From positions 3,450 through 67,449 of the forward strand of contig QNGE01002686.1 in the NCBI GenBank assembly GCA_008508345.1: a stretch of DNA of 64,000 nucleotides. Direction: 5' to 3'. Below are positions 12,801 through 24,800 of this stretch, piece after piece; within the stretch, counting starts at the first letter, position 1, and each line of letters begins with the position of its first letter. Origin of the DNA: Paragonimus westermani. Taxonomy: Eukaryota > Platyhelminthes > Trematoda > Plagiorchiida > Troglotrematidae. The notes beneath the pieces are model-generated. The model was not told the origin of the DNA and did not search any database. It worked only from the letters and a program-made list of their open reading frames with translations. The translations under genes and the position numbers were made by a program.

Positions 12801-15800
12801 ACATAATCGTGATACCTAGATTGAAGTACAAACCATGTTAATTTTCTTCCGCGAGTTGCGTCGACCGTTATAAACAACTACCTTTGGCTCTTTCTGTTAG
12901 ATAAATGCATATGTATTGCTTTCGGTATCTTGGTCACAGAGGCAAGTTTGGTAGGTTTTGAAGTTCAACGGTGTATGGGGCATCATTATTTCGATTCTCT
13001 ATTCGCAAGCCAAAATAACCCTAGAATGTTTGTGTACGTTCTACGTACGGTTCTCCTTATTCTGCAGGCTGAAGCGGTCTATCGGTTGGAAGAGCCTGTA
13101 AACTACGAATCACTGAGTGAGTTTGCTTTTATATAGGAGGTCTTTTATGGTTCGTTCGGTCTTTGTTGCGCATTTTACATCAAAATGTACTGTGTTACGC
13201 CGCAACTGTTGCATTAAAAGGCTACACGGATCGTACATTTTGGACAGTGTATTACCAATAGTGGAAAGTGGAGGAGCGAAGTCAGATCTCATGTTTTTAA
13301 GGCTAATATAGTTTTATCAACTTTGGCATTTGTACTGTAAGACTGTGTTTATGAATCGCGATCCAAACAGGTATACAATATCCTCAGGGAATATGGTTGC
13401 TAAAGGATCAGGCTGTCTTATATGTCGCGACTTTTATGTTCAGTCGCAGACATCAATTGGTATGCATTGAGGGGTCAGGGAGCGAGCTTTTGCTGATGGA
13501 GAATTTCCGTTCATCAGGCACTGTTTTTCCACCAAAATGCTTGTTCATTTCAGCCCCACTTCCGGTTGGTGTTAACTCTGTATTCCTCTAACCTCTTTCC
13601 ATGTGTACTGTGTGTGTTTCTGTGTAGCCAATTGGGTTGGTTGCACGTTCACGGAAATCAGTCAGCAGCGTTGTATTAGCACGTCTAGATGTTTTATTCG
13701 TCGAGTTTCTGAATACGTTTTGCTCAACCTCTCTGGTAACTAACCTTCGGCAAAGAGTTGGTTTCTGTGCTCAGCTGAACCTGTCAGGCATGTCGTGTAA
13801 AGCGCTCTCTTGTGCGCCAAAGCGTTACGTTTTCGCTCTTGAACGACGTTTATCTTCTCTCACTTCGCAAAGAACCAGACCACTGTTCAAGTACAATCTC
13901 GATGGTTGCATTGTTTCATCTCATTTCATAAGTTCAGATTTCGTTTGTTTGTTCTATTGATGTTGGCTTTAGGGGAGTCTTCATACAATTGTAGCGTGTT
14001 CACTCAGAGGACGAGTGATAAAGAGCGAGCCTGTTAATTACGCCATATTGGTTGATGTGTCGCCATTAGTTGTACTTACCACTTTTAACTTCCTACTAAC
14101 TTTCCGCAGCGCCTGTTAATCTCTACCGATGTATACTGGCTCTCACCTCCACCGTTGTCATTTCACACATATTCCCCTCTGATTTCTCTCGATGGATTGC
14201 CAACTCGCTGGTTTGGTCAGATAGCGTCCTCTGTGTTCCTTAGTTGAAGTCTCAGGGAAAACCCCCTTAAGCGATCATTGGCTGATTGCTTTTTTTGGTG
14301 TGGTACATTAGGTTAATGAGAGTGCGCTCAAGATAAGACCTTCAGCAACGCTGTCCTGAGGATGCCTACTAATCTCCAAGCTGGCTTATTGAACCGAGGT
14401 GGTGCGACGGCGGACACGTGTAGTTGATGCCATGTTTACGAAATCGGGTGACAGCAGCTGTTGTCAGCTGCGTTCTATTATCCGAAACTGGCTTCTCATA
14501 TCTTTCTCATCATCTGTATGCTTGTAACATTTGTTGCTTGGTAACTGTTACAGTCTTCCGAACTGTCGACAAAACTGCATTTCATTTTAGATCGATATGT
14601 ATCATCACTTGGTAACTGTGTCCACTGACAGGGCGTATAAAAATCACAATACGCGTTAGATCACTGCACGATTGCCTGTGGTTCAGTGTGTTTATGAGTA
14701 CATGTTACACGTACCTTATTGAATTCTTCGTGTCAGAAGGATGGATGTCCCTGTATTCTCTTCTGGTCCTGGTTGAAGATTTTTGGTGGAATTTAGCACA
14801 TTGTTGCCTATTCTGTCAACAAACGTTGCACATAAACCGACGCCGGTGACACTTCTCATCGGTTTTGAAGTTACTTATGTGTATTGGAGGATTTTGGTTT
14901 CCAAATAAATAAATAACATCACTCACATTCCCATAGATCTCCCAGTCAGTCCCTCTAGAAGAGAAGCGCAAAGTTCGGGTCTCGCACTTGTTAGGGATCG
15001 TCAACGCTCTGCCATGCTGTCGGTGGTGATTTTCGGTCGGCAAATTCGTGAATACCAAAGCATATGATATCGGCCTAATTGCCATATTGTTCCCTATTTG
15101 ATTATGTTGGTAGTGAGGGGTAAGACCCTGATAGCTTCCACAGGGAATCGCTACATTCTCCTGTCTGCTGATACACGTATTACGGCGGCTTCTTCCTCAT
15201 CTACTGTTTGATCATACACCACCATGGACAACATGTCCGCCTCACCAAGTCTCCTGGTCTTTTTCTACTTGTATTCAAATTCAGGTTGAATGCATTTAGC
15301 TCAACTTTGTAAACGGTTGGCATTGTACATCGGGTTATCTGTTTCTACCTGGATTTGTGCAACTACGGTTTGTAATCCGTCAGTGGCACAAATGGTTGGT
15401 CTTATACCACTTCATGGGGTTTCTTTTTGGGCAAAATTGACGTCCACCTCTTTTCGACCCGCACTTAGTTTCATTGTATTCGAATTAGTTTAGTCAACAC
15501 GCACAGAAACCGTTCACGAAGGTATGTAAAATCAGCACGGTAATTTCTGCGTTCACTCCTTCGGATTTTCTGACATCGGTCTGAAGTGATTGAGGAGTAG
15601 ATCCGATGATCTTAGTCACATTTTCGTTGCATTGTCTTCCAACGTGATCGCAACGTATTGTACGTGAGGCTGTTGGTATTGATATGTTCGCCAAGCTTGG
15701 CATTTAGGTTGCAAACGTTTCATCACCAGAGTGAAAATAGTTAATGCATCTCTGGTTGAAAATTCAAATAATGGCTAATCATCAAGTAAACAATGTACTG

Positions 15801-18800
15801 ACTTCACTTGAGAGAGCATTATTTGAGGTCGTGGAACTGTCTTCCTTTCCCATGTATCGTTCTTGTTCATCGTTCTCGAACAGTAACTGCATCAGCAGTG
15901 AGGAGATGACTTTCCCTGGAAAACTGAGCTAGCCGTGGTGCATTAGTCATTGAAGCACAATGAGGTCCCTATGCATGACCTGTTTTAAAAGATAATGGCT
16001 ATGTGTTTTCGTCTTAATTAATCACGCTGCTTCATGTTGTACGGGCGAGTGAAGAAGTGCTTGCTGCTTTAGGTTTGTCAGCTATCTTTCACATCGGCAA
16101 AAAGGTGCCTGATGATCTTGTGATAATCACTGAAGTAATTGTATTGTCCCTGTCTCATACACCTCACCCACGTATGTTATACTGTGATGACTTCTTGAGG
16201 AAAGAAGAAACGGAACACAAAAGGAAAAACCGGGTTTCCCATCTGGCTAGTGGTAAATCGGTCATATGTTCACCCTACACCGGACGCTAGAGCCTTGCTA
16301 ATGTTCGAAGGTGGAAACTGCTTTTGCTTGGTTGCTTTTCTTGTTGTCCAGGTCTGATTCGTTCTTACAGCACTCACGGTTTACGATGTTTTCTTTGCTT
16401 ATTATGCGTACACAACGCAAATTTGTAAACATGTTTGATGGGCGCTACCTGTTTCTAATAGCGCTTGGAAAAGACGCTTAATTGATACCTTCCAATACAA
16501 GAGGGATGATATTATGGGAAGGACTGTCGGAGTTTCAAAGACTCTGGAGTGTTGATTCTCACGGCTGTCATCCTGTATGTGTCTAACTCCCTTTTGATTG
16601 GACAGTATCGTGCTGTTATTTCCCGAACTTGTCGTCTTTTTGATTGCTCATTTCCAAAGCGACCAAATATTGTATACCCGATTTCAATCAAGTCCGACTG
16701 GTCTCCCTGTGTAGTTTACAGTTTATTTGTTGACATCATTTCGTTGGATAGTTCTGTAGTAATCCCGTCTTCTGATGTTTTGTTCTGTTTTTACTTGTCC
16801 GCTCAGGTCAGTTCATTTCAGATTATCATGCATCCGTCTTAAAGCCTTGGTTTCGTCATTCCCGCTCCCGACCTTCTGGTTCAAATTCAGGCCACAGTAA
16901 TCGTCCATCGTTCATCACCGAAATTCGTTCACGCTCGCATTTAGACCATTTGCTGGACGAACGATCACATATATATTGGACCACTCAAACGAGCAACACA
17001 TGCTGTGCTCATACCAGTCTCGTTCTTCTCTACTACACTAGAGCCTGTGTATTCGCGTCACAAGGTGAAAGTGCATTGTGGCACTTCGACGTTGTTGCCA
17101 GACAGTTTTCCACACATTCTGGCCTACTGTTTGCCAGGTACGTTTCTCTTCCTCCTTTTACATGGAAGACGGGTTGGTATTTAACCCCTATGGGTGACGT
17201 GGTCACGTATTTCGCATGCATCGTAGTATTGTCAATGTTGCCAAAGCATTTGCATCCATCATTTCAGCATTGGTTACGTGCGTTTTTGACCCTCAGGCAC
17301 TTGAAGTGAGCCGGATCCAATAATGTGACTAAATGTTGTGACTCTACCGGCTTTTGGTTTTATTTGTACCGACGGCAAGTTTGTTATCTTGCCGCGGAAT
17401 CGCATACCTGTTCTGACGCTCATGATAACAATTTAGATGCATCTGATATTTGTATGATTTATATTTACCCTTTTGTCGGTTGTTCAGCAGGTGATACAGC
17501 TATCTCTTGCTTTCTGACACTCTGTGCTACTTTATTGTGTATTTGTTTCAGGTTCCGTGTATACAGAACTGTACCGGAAGTTTGTCGCCTACAGTTCATA
17601 CGATGTGAGATCACTGAGAGAATACCCTGTATGCTTTAGAGGATAGAAAGTTACACACTTTTGTTTATGGTACTTTTTCATACTATCGACATAGCTACAG
17701 GGATTAATTAACGTGTAATGGTGAAGCGCAAAAAAACGAAAGTAAAGATTTATTTCGTCAGGTGTTCGAACGATAAACTTTCACCCACACACGCAGGTCT
17801 CGATTCTGCATGCACACAGTTGGCGACATTCATTACGGATTAGCCTGTCACTGTGGACGAAGAACACTTGCGCTTAACTATCACTACAGGTGGTTTATGC
17901 TGCATCACTTGCGGTTCCACTCACACCCGAAATAATAAGTTCAAGGGGTTATAAGTAAGGTCTTTGTTTCCGGCCGGCTAATGCTGGTCTGCCACTTCGT
18001 AGATCATCACGGAAGTGAAACACCTACCTCTCTGAAAATAACCAGAGGTGCCGGTGGTCAGGTCTAAACTGGGTAGAGAAATATTGAAAATACAGGACAA
18101 GAAGCAGTTCAGTATGGGAATACATATTTTCGTACTGTAGAAGGGATAAGGAAGCGAAACAAAATTCAGGGTTAGATTGGAAAATAAACGAAACATTAAT
18201 CATACGATGCACTAAGAAGGCTGGTGGAAAGGAAAGATGGAAAGTCAAGATGACCTAAACTTCTGAAAACGAGGGGGGATGAGTTACCAAAGGACGATGG
18301 TCGTTGAGAAGTGCGAACGAAAATGCTTACGTAACAATCATAGTCTACCTAGGCCTAACGCACTCACTGTCTGTTCGCTGACGGTATACTCTAAGTTTGT
18401 TGGTAGTCTATTAATCCAAGACGGCCAGCGCATTTGCGGCTACACTCATCACAAAGTCGTATACTCATGCTACCACGACGTAAGGCATCAATGATCCCCT
18501 TGCGTACCGCGCTTTTCAATTCACGGTCGAGCAGCTGCCACTCATTGAACCTTCGAACACTGATCCGCGTCGTATTTCTGCGGACCGTCCGTCTCTACGC
18601 CAAGTCCTCCCAAGATCTATGATTAGTATTACGACGCGAAAGGCTTATCTGAATAACATCATGGTATCTCCGTTTTTAACCGGCTTGGTTATGCTTGCCT
18701 GTTGTCACCTCTCCATACAACAACTGCTTTGGAATCCGGTTGTCGTCCATCCTAGTCAGCGAAGCTGGTTGAGCGTCATCATGGCTTCGATCCCGTCCGT

Positions 18801-21800
18801 TTTCGGTCGCTGGATCACCTTAGTGTTCGGAATCATCCTCCCTTGTCTTGCGGACTGAAACGGCTCAAGCAGAACAGATGCCGTCCAGGTTTCACTGCCT
18901 TGTAGCAGCATAGACAGCACCATTGAGCGGTAGTGAAGTAGCCTAATGGCCATCTTCAGCCCGTGGTTCTTCCACACGCGTCTTCCAAAACGTCCAGAGA
19001 CATTGCTAGCCTTCGTCACGCGAGCTTGCAACTCGCGGTCCACGGACAAGCTTGTCGACAGATTGCTACCAAAGTAGCGGAAGTCTATGCAGCTATCAAC
19101 AATGTCTCTGTTGATGTGAATTCCAGGCGCAGGAGCATCACCGCTCGCAGAGGACTGAAAGAAAGATAATGTGTCAACCGTGTTGATGTCCCAACCGGAT
19201 TTGAATGCCACAGTCCCGAAAGCCGTGGTCAGTCGCTGAAGTTCGTCTTCACTATATGTGGACAGCGCGTTGTCATCTGCGAACAGAAGCATGCGCACCA
19301 TTGAGGTAGGTAGCCGGCTTGGTACACTGAAACGTGGATTATTCGGCGGGCGCCCATCCGTGCCATCTTCCGTTTAATCCCGAAGTGCAACTGTTAGTAT
19401 CACATTTAGATACAAACTAAGTAGGGTTTAGGCTAGGACACAACCCTGCTTCACGTTCCTGACGGTGTCGATATCATTGTAGGTCGATCTGCCCGATTGT
19501 ACCTTCACCTTCATACCCACATGCAGCAGTCTAGTCGAACTGACAAATTTACCTGGACATTCAAGCTTACCAAGCATCGTCCACAGTGCCCCGTGGCTTA
19601 TGGAGTGAAAGGCTTTGCCGAAATCCACGAAGAGGGCATACAGCGGCTGGTTGCTCTCGCGACACTGCTCCTGGATCTGTTGAGCAGCGAACACCGTGCC
19701 GATCGTACTGCGACTTGCCCATATTCCACACTGTTCATCCCATGTCCTAACGAACAGAGTTTTACGTCCTCAGGTTAGGCGTTGCTTTACGAGGACTCAC
19801 GTGAGCGATGTTTTTCTAGTATTCATGGTGAAGTCACTGGGGAAGAGTTTAGTAGGGGGTAAGTTTTCGCAACCTACTATCTTCACCAGGAACAGCAGAT
19901 AGGGAAACCCGTTTTTTCTTGCTCGACCGTCGATGTAATACGCTATTGGGTTTATATTGTGTTATTGTATGAGTAATAGGCTTCGTATACTGTCAGGAAG
20001 AATGTGTGCACACACAGAAATTGAATTACGGCCAGCTATGTGACGTGGATGACTCGGTTGTGACCATGAAGAACACAAGCGCTGGTTTAATTTATTATGG
20101 TGGTACGGAACGCAATTGTGCAACCAAGTGAATGAAGGATGTGAAAGTTGCCAATATCAAATTGGAGGTTGTAGCTCCTGTTCTTCTCCCGGACTGGGGT
20201 TTTGGTACCTCACCTGGGCTCTGACCGAAGATAGAGGCTGTGTTGGCTAATTGGGTTTTATTAGGTTATCTTTTAAGAAGAATTGCGAGAGAGAAGCTGC
20301 GAAAAGTAAATATTTTAATTTCTTAAGACTTGTTTGTTTGTTTGTGAAGTAATGATACTTCGTTTTTGATCGTTTTGTTAAGGACGCATTCTTAAGGAAG
20401 CATTATTTTTCGTATCTTGGTTATAGGTGGGTTGAGCTTCAGTTGTAGGGTATATTCTTATTCTTACTGCGACTAACCTGGCCAGTTGGACTTAATTGGA
20501 CGGCTTCTGTCTATCGCCTCTGGGTATTTGACCAATGCTGCTCCGCCATTTAGTGTGTTACATTCGATGACTGTCAGCAACGTGATGGCCCATCAGCGTG
20601 TGTTCAGAAAGTCTGCAAGATGTCGACCGATAACCGAGGTCCTAGAAATTCAGAGTGCATTGCGGTTAATTGGTGTACTGCGTGTGTTGACGAAGCGCCT
20701 GCCTTGACGCACATTGTTCAGTACGACTACTATCTGCTGAAAGAAACCAGAAATTTACCGGGCTGTGAATGCTCTGACCGACCTCGGTGAGCCACGTTGG
20801 TGAATGCCGCTTACCAGTTTGGGGAGTTCACGACGATTCCCACCGCTGACTAAAACGGCTTTCTGCCGTGGCAACACATTCAGTCAGTGGTTGGCCTGTA
20901 AACGCGAGGCTTTTGATTCTTGATAGATAATAACTCATTTGCGAGATAGTTTTGTCACTTATCCTAGCTCCAATGGAGTCCATAGGGCAGTAAATGAAAC
21001 TGTGCAGAAACTCACCTTACTTCGAGTTTCTATATGGCATTGCAATTTTATGTGAAATGGTCGCCTTAGTAGTGTGTTTATCGGTCAGATTTTGCTTCAT
21101 TTTTTCTTAACCCGTCATTTCATGGGCTGCCGTCACGGTCAGTGACACCGCAATCCATCGTATCCACAGGTACAACTGAAAGCCGAAAATATATGGGTAC
21201 TCTGATAGCGCTTCATAATTTGTGCGTATTGTATTCCTATTGTTCCGTTAATTTCAATACAAGTTAATTTAAGGTGATGTCCGGCTATCCGTATGGCGGA
21301 ACACGGTTTATGAACCGTATTCCGCTGTAATACGGCTAGAGGATGAGTACACATCCATTGATTGGTTTTTAGTGTACTTTCTCTCACCTTTTGGCTCGTA
21401 TTCTGAGGGTTTGTCGGATGTGCTTTCATACGTTTCCTAACGAAGTGGTTCAGGTATTGTTTATTCCGAGCATACTGACGGCATAATTTAATTCAACTTC
21501 TGTGGACCTGCCCGTATTCCGAATTGTTTTCAAAATATTAAGAGCAAGTCCTGGTTTAGGCTCCTTGAGATTATGCTTTCCGACAGTTCTGTGTGCATTG
21601 GCCTAACGGATCATTCACGTAATGGTACGTCGAATCTTTTCAAGAAAGCAGCTGTGACTGGACTGTTGGCTCAAAGCGGATCAGTATCAATAAGTCTTGT
21701 TAGTGTTGAAATTTGTACGCCAATTATCGATTTATTTGGCTATATATACGCTACACTCAATCGTTGTTCGTTACATGGTTCGATCTGCCTACTGTTGTGG

Positions 21801-24800
21801 TGCAAGTGTCTGATCAAAACGAAACGTCATGATTAGAACACTACACTTGTAAACCGTGCGCTTTTGCTCTGTGGTCGAATTTAGGGTGTCGATTATGATA
21901 GCTAGCTAGTAATTTTGCTATTTGTATGATACTGGAACAGGGATTTCTTTTACCGGATAGATTGCTTTGAACGATTTGTGCGTGGTTGATTGCTAAATTT
22001 GTGGAATAACATTCCTCCGAACCGTAGGAACCAAGCCTCAATCCGGAATAGCGAGTGGGAAAAACAGTCACATGTCAGATGATGAAGCAGGCCATGAGCG
22101 CTAAAAACAAGAAGTGGCGTAGTTCATTCGGCAGTGTGGTGTGCTAAGCGAACTTTCGTGTACCTTTTTGTGTTGTCCATTTTGTCAGCTCATTCTCATC
22201 CTGATTCTTTCATGGTAACTCCAATTTGGTAATGAAACTCCGGTCGGTTGTCAGTTAAAAAGCCTGGTCTTTTGAAACCGCCCGAAATTTCCTTACTTTA
22301 TCATGGCAGGGGGAATGACCTTTGGGGTGTTGCCATATGCGTTCTTTATGACGCCAGCTGATGTGAGCTATTGAGCCTTCTCGGTTAGATAAAAGTCCAT
22401 GCCAGCTCGCAGCATTCTGCCTACTTATACCAGTACATCAAGCCAATAAATAGTTTTATGCACCCTAGGAGGTAAATATCCAGGATTTATCCTACCGCAA
22501 CATCAGAATGTTTACTAAACTTATTAATTCAACCGTACGGTCAAATCTTTCGCAAAACTATCTGAATTAACAAGCTGGCGTGTTTAAGAGGAGATAACGG
22601 GTAAATTATGTATGTATATATATATGTATATGTATATATGTATATATAATTAGCAAGGATTGACCGCGTGAAGTGGTAAGCATCCTACAGTATGAGAAGA
22701 GAGTAAAAGGCGCTTTGTAAAGTAAAGAAGAAAAACAATGCAGGTAGGAAGTACCTCTCACCGTTGCATACAGAGATCTGCAACACGAGCGCCACTGACT
22801 TCTGTTCTTCACCACACTAGACGGCGTCCTCAACCAAAAAGTGATCTTGTTCTCCGAAGCTCAACCAAGAAGTTGAGGGCGTCCATTGATGTAGGCTTCA
22901 ATAAGTGCATTCACACCCCGAACCCGTCATACGTTGGCCGTTAGGTTGCCGCTTACAGCTTAACCCACCACTCGCAAACAAGGCGCGATGTGGCAGGCGT
23001 TGAGTTAACATTCGTAAGACCTGATCAAGCCAACGAATTTTATGGGACGACATCGCTATGTTCAGGAGTCGACATGGTCTATCTGTCCCGGAGATACATT
23101 AGCGAACTTCATCATCACTCACACGGTGTTCCCACTACACGCCGCCAACGCACTGGTAGTTGAAAACGGATATTCTGTGAACATCCTGCTTACGGATAGA
23201 CCGGGTTTCGGAGCCTTACAATAAGACCACTCTTGTGGTGTCATTGTGCACTCGGTCGTTCACAGATCATACGGACGCCACAGATGGCGTAATTTGACAA
23301 GCGTCATCTATACCTTAGCCACAGGACTTGGGATCTCATCAGACCCAGAGTTGGAACCGCTCCCAAGGCACATGGACTTCCGTAAAACCTCCAACGACTC
23401 ATCACCAAGGATGAGGGCAAGCGCAGAACCTTGTTGTCTTGCAACAACACCTTCCACTCAGATGGCTCAAAGGCCATACCGAACTGACGAACTACGACCG
23501 CTTGTCAGTCTAAGCTGTCCTGGACTCTCCGTACAGATTAGAGCAGTTTCGTCTGCATATTCTGTGTTACGAAATTGAGTGCCTGGGAGCAGTTCCACAC
23601 CATCCTATTCGCCGCCTGTCAGAGTACATTGTTGAATAAGAAAGAGGATGCTGGACAACTATGTCACACTACGTATGAGATACTGAGGGTCGTCAATGCA
23701 CTTCTACAGGCTCTACCCCTACCCGACTTCTGACAGCAGATTGCTTCCAGTATGTCAGTTTAGTTGCTAGAGGCACCCTTGGTACGGACAGTCCCATTCT
23801 CTGTCAACTGAATCATTACTCCACTGATGTCGAAAAGGATAACAGTTTCTGATCCTTGTATGAATTGCGGAGTTCAAACATCTCGCCTAGTGCAAAGGTG
23901 TGATCAGTTTACCCACAGCCTAGGCGAAACCCAGCCTGCTCCTCACGGATATGCTATTCGCACGTATCACGTGGTTTACTAAACCCAGTTGCTGCAAATA
24001 ACATCGAAGCAGTGTGGAATCAGGCTAATCTCATCCGCACGGGTATGCGCATGTGTATGGACATGTATTGAGAAAGGGTGGAGTGAAAAGTATGGACGGA
24101 ATCGGATGCAATTTCGGGGACGGGCGATTTGCATGCTTTAAACCGCTGAACCATCGTAGAGCCAGTGAAACTGCGGGATAAGTATATCACTACAATTAGA
24201 CAATTGCATCCCTGATGTTGGGAGAAGTTGAAGGCCTTTGGTTGAAAGTCTAAGGATAACAATCGAATAATAATGCAGCCGAAGAAAGAATACGCATGTA
24301 TTTGCAAAACACAGGATACAATTATATGGAGTTTAAAACTACCTTAGAAGTGTGAATCTTCTCATTTGATTTAGAACATTGTTAACTTAGAGTAAGCACG
24401 TCAAGTTATGGCTCAACGTAACATCTGAATACTTAACAGAGTGGGTCTTAAGAAGGCACTTGTTCTCAACTTCTATTTGGCACAAGTATGAAAACTGCAC
24501 TGTTTTTTTAAGGGAAAATAAATCAATGGGACTCATCGGTTTTTTGAGCGGTCAAGAACTTTCGTTAAATCAGTTGGCTTATTTTGTAAGACATTTCTAC
24601 GGGACAAGGGATTAATGAACACTAAATGGGACGTTGTCTACATGCTTTCGGAAAAGTGAATCCCTGGGAGTGTATGTGGGCTGAAGCAAAGAGGAAAAGT
24701 AAGGCGAAAATTGCGCATTACAGAACACCTGAATTCGTGACCATTGGGAGGGACCTTTGGCCACTTATGCATGTAAATTTTAGACGGATCGATACATACT

